Part shown: one piece after another, positions 12,355 through 24,535 of the stretch
How the letters are laid out: each line of letters starts with the position of its first letter
Position numbering within the stretch: position 1 is the first letter of the stretch
Source: Panorpa germanica
Taxonomy: Eukaryota; Arthropoda; Insecta; Mecoptera; Panorpidae
Direction: 5' to 3'
DNA length: 64,000 nt
Assembly: GCA_963678705.1 (NCBI GenBank)
Contig: OY783207.1
Location: 558,001 to 622,000 of the forward strand
Notes under the pieces: generated by a model
Database searches by the model: none
The model's input: the letters and a program-made list of their open reading frames with translations, nothing else
What the model was told of the DNA's origin: nothing
Made by a program: the position numbers and the translations under genes

Positions 12355-13280
12355 GATAATCAGCCCTGCATCCGTATCGAACAATTAACAAAATAAAAAA
12401 ATCCGTCAAAAACACCACGTAATTGAAAACCTTCAAAGATGATGCCGATTACTAAATTGCTTTTTAATTAGTTCGTTAAATACGTAAGTTAAATTTTGGA
12501 GAGAGAAAGTTAACCAAGTTAAAATTTGCATAACCGTGAGTGGACATGTGAAAGAACTAAGAAACGTTTTAAAGTAAAAACTTTAGTAATATGTCTCAAG
12601 GACAAAGTGAAATGGAAGTAAGAAAGTTGATTTTTTTTTTATACAATTCAAAATGAACTAAGAAATTCTAACCCGAGCCTCATCGACACTGAGCTCTAAC
12701 ACATACGACATTTTCTATATTAGCAGTTTTTATCGTGCCAAAGCCTTACATATTTGTGTGAATTTCTTATATCATATACTAGTATAATTGCCCTACTGGT
12801 TATTTCATCGGATTCGGATCAAAAGGCGTTCCGCACCACAAAGGTAAATCACGAATTTAATATTATCTATCACACCACATGAATATATTAATCCTTGACA
12901 TTTACCGAAAGAATAATATGACCAAATTATTTTTTGACGTTAACAACATATAACATATGTCCTTGAAAATAGAAACTATAATAAGTATCTACAAGTTCAT
13001 AGGTCACAAAATAAATATAATGGAGATGCAATGGGTCTGTGTTCACACGCAAATATTTATTTAATAGAGGACTTAATAGCTCTAGTTCAAATTACGATAT
13101 ACGAGTATATAAATAATTTCAACTATAGCTGTCATTTTTGAAATATGATTTTGAGAAAATTTACGGTACAATTTTGTCTACGAGTTTTAATTTTTTATGG
13201 AACGTATGTTAGTATGAAAACCGGGAATAAAAATGAAGGTTGTGCCAAAAAGACATATTCTTTTTGTGCTGGTTTAAGCT
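12355..13280. other. No gene recognised
   Basis: AT-rich, no supported feature. Confidence 0.45.
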
Positions 13281-13790
13281 AATAGTCCAAGATTCCAGGA
13301 CCGGCAGACATCACTTATTTTCTGATGAACAAAATGTGAGAGATTGATACCTGCTAACTTGACCAGGCGGCCATTTTCCAGGTATCAGGTAATCAAGGTT
13401 TATATCTCACTCACTCTCATGCGCGCGGATAATGCCCTCTTGCCCCTTGGATCAATCTGTCGTCTTTTAAAACGTTTTAAAACAGTTGTCTTGTTACCTT
13501 GCAGACGCTTTAAAGCTGACAAAAAAATTACTTAAACTTACTTATTTTCTGATGATTCATTTTTATATATGTTAGCGAGACAACTGTTTTAAAACGTTTT
13601 ACAAGAGGATAGACCGATCCAAGTGGCCAGGCATCCCCTAGACCCAATTTTAATTGCGCTATGAGTAGGAGCGAAAGGGCATTATCCGTGCGCCATACGA
13701 TCATTGTACATACTAACACTACCCAATGTTACACATTTTGTTCATCAGAAAATAAGTGATGTCTGCCGGCTCTGGGATCTCACTCTATAA
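13281..13790. mobile_element. Long-palindrome (foldback MITE) element, family G copy 1
   Basis: Left end AGTCCAAGATTCCAGGACCG then GCAGACATCACTTATTTTCT; the right end carries the complement, ending TCTGCCGGCTCTGGGATCT. Inside, TTTTAAAACGTTTTAAAACA recurs inverted, so much of the element could fold on itself. A fuller 668-bp copy is at 38205. Non-coding; the short frames within are not genes. Confidence 0.75.
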
Positions 13791-15279
13791 TGTCTCCATC
13801 TTGCGACAGCCCTACTTATAAAAACAACTGAATATTTTCAATAATTAGAAAGACAACATGATCAACAGGTCCATTTGATTGTCAAACGGGGTAATTATGC
13901 AATTCAAACACAAGGTATTTCCTTCCACTTTAAATACAATCTCATAGAATGTTCAAGCCCACAAGCTTGAGAATTAAAAACCTGGAGTAACTATAAATAT
14001 GAACAATTCTACAAATATAACAATAAATTATTTGCTATTATTGAACACCATCCGCATCCATTAAATTAAACTAACATACAACTTTCGAACAATTTAACGT
14101 TTTATATAGAGATTTCGAATGAGATTCAAATATCCGCCGGCTATTTTTTTAATTCCCTGATCAGTCGGTTTCTTCGCATCATTTAACAACGGATCGAATA
14201 AATAGAAAGGAGAGAAAATAGTTTGTTAAAAAATTACATACATAATGTACAAATACAAAATCTTATATTACTCCAGTAAATAATTTGTTATGATTAATAT
14301 AATTATGATAATTTAAATTTCTAAATGCTTCTTGTTAATAACTTGACTTAGAACTGAATTTATTATGTTGAACTGAGCACCTTTATCGATTTATCAGTTT
14401 AAGAATTCTTTCACTTCAATTTCACTGTTAACTACATATTCAGTATGATGATATTCGTGTAAAATCATTTGTAAATAATTTTACGAAATCATTTTTAATC
14501 AAAGCGAATTGAAATTGAATATTTTATATGTATATAATATGATGGAATACATCATAAATTTGTTGGCAAAGCACACGTTTAGCTATAAATATAACACAAA
14601 CCATAATTTGGTTAATTTAATTGCATAATTAGGCACGCATAACATTAATATAATTGGATTATAATTAGGCAATCAATAAATAATATCCAAAGTAAATAAA
14701 ACTGATAGTTTAATAGTGAGAATGGTGCAACCATTAAATTCTATTTTATTATGAGTTATGTTATTTTCAGCTACCTGTTCTGTTTGTTACACAGTATTCA
14801 TAAAAAAAAAACTTGTCACGTGTGGACTAAAAATTACGAAAACTAATAATATTGTTTGTTAGACAAAGAGAAAGCTTACGAGCGGGCCTAATAATGTTCT
14901 AGAAGGTAATTAGAGCTGTAATCGTTGAATGGCTAATTAACTATAAACATAAATTTAGACTACGGTACATTCATAAAAAATGTAATGACAAGTTTTACGA
15001 AAGTTCACGCCAGCTCAAAGTGTAAATAGTTACTTAGGTTTGTAGATACTAAAAACGTGCTGAAGGCAAAAGTATAAAGGTCAAAGTATAATGTTTAATG
15101 CAGGGCCGGCTCAAGGGTAGTGCGAGTTCTCTGCTCGTTAGAATAACTTCATGTGCAAAGGGGTCTTTCTTACTGTTTGACGTAGCTTCACTGTACCTTC
15201 ACCCCTAACCATGCAACTTAGCTTATGGTCAACCCCTAATTGGTACACCCAATTGATGGTCGAAACGTGGAAATACAAG
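13791..15279. other. No gene recognised
   Basis: AT-rich with no exon or shared repeat that can be supported. Confidence 0.4.
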
Positions 15280-16407
15280 TATAGTTTAAATTACGTGAGT
15301 TCGGCGGCGACTCGTACTTAAAACAAGTTGTGCGGTATAATCTGCCGATACAACTAAAAAGCACTGACTCACTTATTTTGCTATAATGTATACAAGATAT
15401 AAAAGGATTTGGGAAAGTAATATACCTCAGTACCTAATAGAAAAAGATATAAAACACATAAGACGGACAGCAAGGTTTAGATTGGGAAATGAGGAAAAAG
15501 GAAACTGTTACTGGGAAAGTTGTGAGGAAAAAAAGTGTAGAGTGTGCGGAACGGAGGACGAAACACTGGAGCACATTAAGTTTGAGTGTAAGGAAATATC
15601 GGCCATCTATTAAAGGGAGGCAGTGAAGGAAGGAGGTGGATGGCGGAAATAGAAAAAAAGGAAAGAAAAAACAGGACAATGAATAAGCTCGTAGCTGGGT
15701 TGCATAAGTATCATGAAGAGAGAGGAAGTACTAAAAGAGGCAGTGAAGGGAAGCAGGAGAAAGAAAGAAGTAGCGAGGAAACAGTTAAACTTAAGTCTAG
15801 TAAAATAGAGGATTTGCGGAAAGAAGATAAGGACAAGAGGTGGATGACGGAGATAGAGACAATAATAACATAGTAAAGGAAGAGAGTCAAGAAGAAATAG
15901 TATAGTAAGAGAGTCAAGAGGAAATAGTAAAGATAGAGTGTTTATGCCTGTAATAGACATAAGTGGAGAAGTTAAAACGAAGAGAGAAGGCAGGAAGGAT
16001 AGTGAAAAGATAATAGAGGGTTTGTCGAGAGGAGACAAAGAAAGCAAGAGGTAATAGATGAAGATACAGGCAATAAGGAAGGAGAAGCAAGAAACGGCGT
16101 GAATAAAGGAGGAGTAGGAGACATGAAGAGAGAGGATCAAGAAAAGAAGAAACAGAAAGTACTATTCGAAGTAGTAGTAGTCTAGAATAGTTTAAGTTTA
16201 GTTTTTAACTTTTAATTTATATGAAATGCATTAAGAAATATAATAATGTATATTGTAAAGCCGAAAGGCACACAATTAATATAATAAACGAAACGAAAAT
16301 AAATAGAAACAAATAAGATAAAATTCATTATCTCAAATTTAAATTCAAAGCTCTTATAACCTCTTTTAAGTATAAGTCGCCGCTGAACTAACGTGATTTG
16401 GATTATA
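15280..16407. mobile_element. Palindromic MITE family E copy 1, split by a LINE
   Basis: The two ends (TATAGTTTAAATTACGTGAG then TTCGGCGGCGACTCGTACTT, and CTCTTATAACCTCTTTTAAG then TATAAGTCGCCGCTGAACTA) match the intact 217-bp copy at 18143-18359 in reverse orientation. Continuity breaks at the GTATAC in its middle, where the LINE at 15386-16290 was inserted. The MITE is therefore older than the LINE insertion. Confidence 0.8.
15386..16290 (+). pseudogene. LINE 3' end: reverse-transcriptase C-terminus with CCHC knuckle
   Basis: The first frame (15386-15613) ends in CRVCGTEDETLEHIKFEC, a C-x2-C-x8-H-x4-C knuckle of the kind found at the C-terminus of insect non-LTR retrotransposon ORF2 proteins. 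A stop after SAIY and a frameshift near 15640 separate it from a second frame (15640-15873, starting MAEIEKKERK) rich in Lys/Glu/Arg. The remaining sequence is almost purine-only on this strand. The 3' end is TTGTAAAGCCGAAAGGCACA followed by an AT-rich tail. The endonuclease and catalytic RT domains are absent, so this is a dead 5'-truncated copy. The clade cannot be named from this fragment. Confidence 0.75.
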
Positions 16408-16932
16408 TCTTACATTTTACTAGAATAAAACTTCGGAACTTTTGAATTAGAAAATTAAACGATGTTGTCAACGTCACCCGACCAGATATGCCACTTACGA
16501 TGGTAAGTAAGCATGCATTACAATAATCTGAAAACATGAAATATTTTCTACAATCACCAAACCGGCACTAATGTGTGCTAAACGATTTGGCTCTATTCGT
16601 TTTTCGGTTAAAGTGATAATGAACCCAATTAAATAAATTATATGAATCTTAAAAGTACATTTTTTATCCAGAAATGAGTAATAAAATAAATGTGTTACTT
16701 GTTGTTACAGTGAATGCTTTCTGGTGATAGTTTTACGATTGCTATTACGATAACTTATAATTATCTGTTAAGAACGCTATGTGACTACATGCAATAATTA
16801 AAGACAATTACCTTATTAGTATCAAATGTTTTCACTTTTATGCGAAATTTATTTTAATGCGAAATGAAAACTGTCCAGCTCAAGGAAATCATTCTCCTAA
16901 CTTTCCTGTTGTCTATTGTCTTGTGTATCAAG
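16408..16932. other. No gene recognised
   Basis: AT-rich spacer between E1 and H1. Confidence 0.45.
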
Positions 16933-17677
16933 TTAAGGGGAGGGTAGGTTTCAACTTTTTTTTTCATTTTGTTTTTTATTTATTTATATTAATGTGCACC
17001 ATATTAAGTTTATTGTGTGAAAGTTTGAAGTCGATTGGAGTAAAACTGTCGGAGATATAGAGTTTTAAGTCACTTTCTTAGTTACTTTGAAACTTTTAAA
17101 CGCGTTTTCTCACACTTGGATTTTTCAAAGTCGGGGCCATCTCTAGTTCAAAATCTACTGCACCGATTCTTTTGAAATTTAGCACACTCTTTCTTTACAT
17201 AAATACCGAGGTAACGCTGTCGAGTTTTTTTAAATTTTTTAATTTAACGTATTTTAAAATAACAAAGATCCTAATTTTTTTCATGAAAAATCGGTATTTT
17301 GACTTTTATGTCCTGTAAAAAATTGAAAAAACTCGACTGCGTTACCTGCAGAAACTTATCAACTAATGAAATAATTTTGGGCTTTCGATTTCAAAAAATT
17401 CAGTGATGAGTTATGAGTGGCACCGCAATGTTACTTTTTTTGTGACGTCGGCGGAGATTTGCTGTCAATGGCTCATTTTTTGATATTTATTTATGAAAAT
17501 TTTACAAAATATTCTCCAAATGTTATTTTATTATGTAGTAATTATATAGAATATAATAAAAATAATTATATATTAACTGTGTCGTCAAAAACATTATCGA
17601 AAATATGCTTCTTTTTCATCGTTTTGACCAAATCACTGCTCAACGTCATCTACTTCAAATTTCCACGTTCTCCTTAA
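16933..17677. mobile_element. TTAA-flanked element, family H copy 1 (uninterrupted)
   Basis: Begins TTAAGGGGAGGGTAGGTTTC and ends CTCCTTAA; the better-kept right end of copy 2 reads TTACCCCCTCCTTAA, giving short inverted G-rich/C-rich tips around TTAA. An inner inverted repeat (GTAACGCTGTCGAGTTTTTT and AAAAAACTCGACTGCGTTAC) is visible at about 17212-17345. The stretch AATGAAATAATTTTGGG near 17366 is the empty-site equivalent of the place where copy 2 was hit by the foldback transposon. The 86-codon frame at 17417-17677 is not supported as a gene. Confidence 0.75.
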
Positions 17678-18142
17678 TAAGTTAAGCCCGAAATATATTC
17701 TCAGCAAGTTACTTAATCACCCAACTGGTAGCACCACCTGTTTTCTAAGTGCTCGGTGCTCGGTGCTCCGTGCTGGTGCCCCACTCGTTGTACAACAATT
17801 AAACAACCGCTTGACAGGATGATGGCAACAATGCATTGTTTTAACAAAATAAATACATCCATACACAACATAACGCATATATTACAAAGTTTTTAATTGT
17901 TTGTTTGTGACATTTCCTGATCCAGTTCAAACAATTAGATTACACAAAAACTACCGTTGTTTTAACATTTAACTTGGCCACTTGGCTAATCCCAGCTAAC
18001 GTTACCATAACTAACTTTCGTTTTGAACGTGTGCCAATATTGCTCGCTAAGTGCAATTTGTCACTTGCCAGTTGTCTAACTTATAGAACTTACATTTTAT
18101 AACATTGTTCAACTATGAATATTTATTTTAACAATTTAATTG
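17678..18142. other. No gene recognised
   Basis: Contains a short imperfect repeat of GTGCTCGGTGCTC type near 17748-17780. No exon seen. Confidence 0.45.
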
Positions 18143-18359
18143 TATAGTCCAAATCACGATAGTTCGGCGGCGACTTATATTTAAAAGAGGTTATAAGAGC
18201 GGTATAAATCTATAAAAGAATAATGAATTTTATCTTATTCGTTTCTGTATACATTATAGAAAAATAATTGAGTCAGTGCTTTTTACTTATATCGGCAGTT
18301 TATACCGCACAACTTGTTTAAGTATGAGTCGCCGCTGAACTCTCGTAATTTGAACTATA
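18143..18359. mobile_element. Palindromic MITE family E copy 2 (intact)
   Basis: A 217-bp element starting TATAGTCCAAATCACGATAG then TTCGGCGGCGACTTATA and ending with the near-complement (TATGAGTCGCCGCTGAACTC, then TCGTAATTTGAACTATA). Arms of roughly 40 bp flank an AT-rich centre. TA at both ends would fit a Tc1/mariner-type target site, but this is not decisive. Confidence 0.8.
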
Positions 18360-19480
18360 CCTAAAAAATTTCAAATTCTTGTATAGTTTTATTTTTAGTT
18401 TGAACTTATTTTTCTCTTCGTAATACGTTTTTTTTTTTTTTTTCAAAAATATCTGAATCTAACTTTTACGACTTAACTTTACGACTCGGAATTAATTCTT
18501 TCCAGTTGAAAAAAAATAGAATCGTGTTCAGTAAATGTAAACCCACGGTCATTTACAAATACGACAAATAAAATATTATTGCATTTATCAGATACCTGCT
18601 TTTACCTTAATACTTCAATTTCCTTAACGATTTGCATAAATATGTGTACAGTGACGGTGCGCCACTCTATACGTTACGCAATACCAGTATTATGTTCAAT
18701 CGTCCATAGTTATTCGATTTCTATCAATACTCTATTTGTTAGGAATTTTTAACTCTCAGTCTCAGAAGAATGGACCGATTTGATTGTGATGTTTTGCAAA
18801 TTACAAAAGTAGCGTCATTAAAACTGCTGTAACTCGTAAACTAATGATCGGAATGTCATGAAATTTTTACATATATCATTTAAAGGTTCGTTCTATGTAA
18901 TTGTCATATATATTTCTTGAGAAACTTATTGAGTCATGTGATAAATGTAATAATGAAGAGAATTTTTACAGCAAAATATGAAACCTTTTTGGACCCCCCT
19001 TAAAATGCATTAATATTTTGTAAAAAAATTATCATCAAGATATTTTTATTAGATGTAATTTTTAGTAAAGATTCTATTTTGCTATACCTTTACTTGCTTT
19101 AAATAAATATTTTACTCTACATAGACATGTTTCCGTCATTCCGTAGACTTCAGTGTAAGTGAAAAATTCTCGTAACACCAATCGAGCAACTTTTTTCCTA
19201 ATTGATATACAATGGATTTTATTATATGAACTTAGGAATGTGGTTTTGCTATTAATCTGTATGCAAGTCCCGTCCGGTGATCACCATGTACGTGGGAATT
19301 ACCTGACAAGCTTATTTAAGACAGTAAACTTTTCTTATCTAAGTCTAGAGTAAAATAAGTTGCGCGGAAGTCAAAATAGTCAGATAGTCAAATGTAACGA
19401 TGTAACTTTCGTTTTTAGTGCCCTATTATATGTCATAAAATTAGTACTGGGCATATATTGTTAGAAATATAGAGTAAATT
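18360..19480. other. No gene recognised
   Basis: AT-rich with a poly-T run near 18429. The 64-codon frame at 19159-19353 has no recognisable features. Confidence 0.4.
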
Positions 19481-20914
19481 AGGAAGGGGCCATCCATTAA
19501 TTACGTCATACACTGACCAGGAGGGAGAGGGTCTTCAAAGTGCGACAAGTGACAGGAGGGAGGAGGGTCATTGGATTTGTAATGTCACATCTAATCTAAA
19601 ATTAGACTTAAAAAAATAATAATATTATGACTAAGCCCTGTCTCAGTATGGGACCGTATTTAAGCGACGGCGTATTCGGACGTAAATCGGCGGATTGGAT
19701 GAGCTACAAAGCAAACCGCCTATGTGTGTCACAGATGTCTGTAGTCGTGTATTAGGGGGTGTATTGGAGTTCTTTAGCACTTATATAATTTATCATGAGA
19801 GCACACTTTAACTTTAATTTTTATCGATACACTACTGGTATTAAAGGGACTTTAGCATTTATTATATATCTGAGTTCTGGTGGGCGTGAATATAAATTTA
19901 GTTCTATCGTATCGGTATCGGTATCGGTGTCCATGATTCACTGAAATACAAACATAAACTGCATGCAGAACATACCCATGTCGCCGATAGATTTCATTTG
20001 ACCCGTATTGCAGCGTAACAACAAGCGATCTTAGGTATCCCCTCCAGTCTGAGGCGGCTGTTTGCATTTACAAAGGTTCGGATAGGATATCGTTGTAGTA
20101 GTGGTAACGCTTGGATAAAATTCGCCTTTATACGGTTCTAATGTGCGAGGTAGTGCCGCCCGTATTCGGACGGCTTTGTAGCGTGCAGTCTGAGAGCTCC
20201 AGAGAGATCTCATTACATTTACATGGTTCGGATAGGTAAAGCGTAGTAGCCCGTATACGTCCGGCAGAAATTCGCTTAAATACGGTGCCATACTGAGACA
20301 GGCCTAAGGCCCTCAGCACACGACGCGGCTGGTTGCAAACCTTAGCCCCGAATCTGCCCGAACCGAATGTCAATACAACTATATTGTTAGTAAAAGAACG
20401 AACGTGTGTACGAGTGAGATAAAACACACGGCACGAACGTAACTAAACTGATTTTAAACTGGTTTTGAGCGTATATACAGCGACTATATTTCTCGGTCGC
20501 AGGGGATTGTTGATTTCATCAACATAGATGTTTACGAATACTATTGAAAAATATTTAAATACATACATACAATCAAATATAACACAACAGAATCCTCTGT
20601 TTTGCTATTGTTAAAAAATCTATAGAGTCACGATACACGGCTCGACATGGCTCGTGCTCGTTTTCGTTGAAAATTTCGTTTCACGTTTAGTTTGCAATCA
20701 GCCGACTCGTGTGCCTTTCCCCGTGTTTTATCTCACTCGCATACAAGTTCGATCTCTCACTAACAACAGTTGCAATAGATACTAAAAAGCAATAGAATTT
20801 TTTTCACATGTGTTACATCACACAAAGGGATAAAAAGAGGGTCGGACATGAGGGAGGGGGGGAGTGAAAGATCATGAAATTTGTGTGACGTAATTTATGG
20901 ACGACTCCTTGTCA
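19481..20914. mobile_element. Element J with CCATCCATTAATTACGTCA-type ends
   Basis: The left end (GGGGCCATCCATTAATTACG, TCATAC) and right end (GTGACGTAATTTATGGACGA, CTCC) are inverted, and each is followed inward by G-rich purine tracts (GGAGGGAGGAGGGTC; GAGGGAGGGGGGGAG). The interior is occupied by the K element at 19631-20308 and an imperfect inverted repeat (CACGACGCGGCTGGTTGCAA near 20318; related complement near 20695), suggesting nested insertions. Non-coding. Confidence 0.6.
19631..20308 (-). mobile_element. Family K element copy 1
   Basis: Terminal inverted repeat CTGTCTCAGTATGGGACCGT at the left and its near-complement (GTGCCATACTGAGACAGG) at the right, with CCTTAG-like flanks. Inverted relative to copy 2 at 45938. 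A shared open frame of about 85 codons (minus, 20031-20291) is kept in both copies, but it has no known domain. Confidence 0.75.
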
Positions 20915-21545
20915 CTTATTCCAAATAAGTACAGCATAATATACTGATAATATAGTTAATGCAATATTACCTAACTACATTTAATTACATATGCATAAAA
21001 CATAAATATACACCTATGTTGTTTTGTATATAAAAAAATAAACTAAGTAAACATAATATTAAAGATTAAAACTTGTTAATGTTTCGTAAGTTAAGTAGAA
21101 CGAATTTGTCGTCATAGAGTAAATAGCTGTGTTTCATATAATTAAAAGTGAAGTTGTCAATAAACGCAGAGCGGCACTGGGAACAATTTTTTTAGTTCAT
21201 AGGTTGTGAAATAGTGCTAAGTCGGCTTAAATACAATTAACAACCTCAAGCAGTTACGAAATAACTAATACAGCTCTGTTAGAACAGCTACCTCATAAAA
21301 GAGATAATTAATTTAAAACCATTAAATTCCTTTTAATTATAAGAAAGGTAAGAGATATTTATAACTCTATAAGACACATTAAATATGTAATGCAGTTTCG
21401 TGTCATTGATAAAAAGGATCTTAAAGTTTCTTCGTGATCTCTAGCGTCATGATAACATTTTTACATCGTTATCTTAACACGATACATAGTTACGTAGTGT
21501 ACTACGCGTAACGTTCAGCGTTTCTAGACGTTAAATAATAATACC
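20915..21545. other. No gene recognised
   Basis: AT-rich spacer before the minisatellite. Confidence 0.45.
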
Positions 21546-22135
21546 TTTAAGAGTACTCTTGTTAACGTACTTTGTTTGATACATACGTTTGCTAACGTAT
21601 CTAGATACATTTGTTAGATACATTACGTAACGTATACTTTTGTTAGAAACGTTACGTAATGCATCTAGACACGTTTGTTGATGTATCTAGATACATTTGT
21701 TAGATACGTTTGTTGATGTATCTAGATACATTTCTTAGATAAGGTAGTTGATGTATAGATACGTTTGTTGATGTATCTAGATGCATTTGTTAGATACGTT
21801 ATGTAATGTATTTAGATACATTTGTTAGATATGTTTGTTAATGTATCTAGATACATTTCTTAGATACGTTAGTTGATGTATAGATACGTTTGTTGATGTA
21901 TCTAGATACATTTGTTAGATATGTTTGTTGATGTATCTAGATACATTTGTTAGATATGTTTGTTGATGTATTTAGATACATTTCTTAGATACGTTAGTTG
22001 ATGTATAGATACGTTTGTTGATGTATCTATATGCATTTGTTAGATACGTTACGTAATGTATTTAGATACGTTTGTTAATGTATCTAGATACATTTGTTAA
22101 ATACGTTAGTTAATGTATCTGGATATTTTTGTTCG
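21546..22135. repeat. Degenerate palindromic minisatellite
   Basis: Tandem copies of a unit of about 35 bp built on GATGTATCTAGATACATTTG followed by TTAGATACGTTTGT. The core GTATCTAGATAC is a perfect palindrome. The array mixes CTTAGATACGTTAG, GTTAGATACGTTAC and GTTAGATATGTTTG variants, indicating a higher-order arrangement. Confidence 0.85.
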
Positions 22136-23950
22136 ACATTTTTTTAGAAAATAAAGTCAAGTAAAGTCAACAGTAAAGCTATGCCGGGCAGCACACATTA
22201 GTGAGCTGGACCGCATTATGCTCGCGCGTCGTACGTTTCTCCCCTCTGAAATAAATTGTATACCATTTGCACATAGCATTGGCCGTTGTGTAAGCATGTC
22301 AATATTATTATATAGTCATAATTCATTTCGGAATAAAATTGTGGTTAATGACCACTGCATATAATTTACAAAACTATATCAACGGACGTGTTGCTAGTTT
22401 TACTAGCAAGCACTAAATGCAAATTAACTTTTTGTTTTCAAATCTGCACGATCTGAGTTTAAAATACAGCAAGTTATTTATATATTATTACCTGATTAAA
22501 TTACGTGTGCACCTGCTTGCTTTGATATTATCCGCCTTTAAAAAAAAATACTTCAAATTTTGTTGTCCATTTATATTGTTAGCTACATCACTAAAAACTT
22601 GTTTTTACAAACCTGCGTTAAAGTATTGTTGTTTTTAAAGAGCATTTATTTTTAAATTAATCGTACTTCAACATCAGAGCTAGAAGCATCGAAACGTCAG
22701 TCGACGGAAAGAATGCATTTTTCTACCGTTGCAAAAGAAAATAATTCAAAACGTAAATAAGACATTAAAGTTTTGTAAGAATACATTATATTTTTTAAAT
22801 ACAATACTTCTATAAATAATATTTGCCATAGTATTTAACTCTGCAAGAACTGCAATCATGGTAATTAACACGTAGATGTATAACACACATAGACCAAAAC
22901 ATATTTTAATAAGTAGTAGGGACCAGTACTGCTAGTAGAATAAAATAATCATTTATATGATAATTTGAATAAACACTCCGAAACCGTATATTTATCATAG
23001 GTATTTGTACTTATGTTGCATAACAACTATATTTGTGATATATATTCATTCTGTGCAAACTTTTCCAGTAAGAGTTTGATTAAGAAATCAATTCCAAGAA
23101 AAATACTTTGTAGGGAGATTCTTAGAGCCCTAAACATGAGAGATTTACAATCATCGAACATAATGAATGATATTAATTAACGAGAAGAATGATATGCATA
23201 ATTAATTCATATGATTTTTCAGTGTGCTGTGGCCCCATTGTGATAAATATAGTAATTGTTACATAGATTTAGGTTACTGGTTAGTTAGTCGAAAGGTTTG
23301 GTAATCATTGCGTAAAATTACTCTACTTATTTTGTTTCTCTGGGCACCACACACCGTCAGCAAGATTTGAGCAAAAACATTCATTGTTAGAACCCCGGGG
23401 CTAACACGCCTGACAGCCCGTGCTCCAGAATGGTCAGATGAAAAATATTAGATACGAAACAAGAGTACAATCCATGTCTATACAAGTACATATGAATGTA
23501 GGAGAGTTTGTATTGGAAATGCATTCCATTGGTCAATTCATGACAAGTATGCCTAGCCTAACCTGGAATAATACGGCATTTGCAACACTTATGTAAATTG
23601 GACACGATGTATCGAGATTTCTAGCCCTGATGACATTTCTCATTCGATTCTATTCAGAATTGCATAACACGTCTGCAGAATGGAAATAATGTCAAATCAC
23701 AATTGGTTTGTAATATGTTAAGGAAACAAAATCCGTCTGCCGTATTACGGACGTATACTTCAGTCTAATTCACATCTTACAGCAAAACAGAAATTTGTTC
23801 CCGAACATACTACTGTGTGAAGCTAATGGCGCTTTTAGTCTGCTTGGTTTGAACACGCAGTTTTGTTTTTTGTGAACATTTGCGCTTGTCAATTGTTGTT
23901 TATCATTTGGCTAGCAATTAGTTCCAAGAGCAGTTATAAATAAGTGCAGA
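22136..23950. other. No gene recognised
   Basis: AT-rich. A more GC-rich patch at 22180-22245 and one at 23390-23430 resemble repeat fragments, but no second copy was found in the window. Confidence 0.4.
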
Positions 23951-24019
23951 ATGCAGTGGACAAAAGATGAGACCAGCAATTTAATAGAAATGTATCGCCA
24001 ACACACAGAAAAACACTAA
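23951..24019 (+). pseudogene. Start of a MADF/Myb-like domain (relic)
   Basis: Reads MQWTKDETSNLIEMYRQHTE and then a stop. The W-x-x-(D/E)-E-x-x-x-L-I-E-x-Y pattern is how many insect MADF/Myb-SANT-like proteins begin, including those encoded by PIF/Harbinger transposons. Only the first helix survives. The downstream DNA is repetitive (GAACAGT, AAAACTG), so this is most likely a transposon relic. Confidence 0.4.
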
Positions 24020-24416
24020 AAACAAAACCATTGAACCAGTGTTCAATGTGAACAGTCTCTTTTCGAAAAACGGAACTGTTTTAAAATGAAACAAAACTGT
24101 TTTCAAAACTGTCTCTTTGGTTGAACGCTTGAACGAATTGAACTTTTACAGCGTTATATTTTTCAATAAATCTTATAGGTCACACTTGCTCCAGGTTATT
24201 TCGTTCGCTTGTTAACCCGTGTTATCAATGACTATGTGAGATACACACTCGTACGCTAAATAACAGTCATATAAGTATTGACAATGCATGATACGTTTAT
24301 CAACTTGAAGGCATCACGAAAAATCGTGTTCCTGTGTTTATGCTTATAATTTTTGCAAACACAAAATAAAAATGCAATAGGATCAATACGTTTGCTCGTA
24401 ATCAACATATTATTCT

Positions 24417-24535
24417 TAAGCTGAGTACTCACCAAACGAATTTAAATTTGGTGTAGACGGTATGTTCGCAAACATACTATGTGTTAACGTTTAGTGAACA
24501 AACTTCTTTTTGGTGAATACTCGGCTTTACGCGCA
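24417..24535. repeat. Short inverted-repeat element
   Basis: About 119 bp with ends AAGCTGAGTACTCACCAAAC and TTTTGGTGAATACTCGGCTT, imperfect complements. The interior ATGTTCGCAAACATACTATG resembles sequence near 23801 (GTTCCCGAACATACTACTGT), so both may be pieces of one family. Confidence 0.55.

Noticed and set aside
15610-16140. 176-codon minus-strand open frame
   Set aside because: Antisense shadow of the LINE 3' end.
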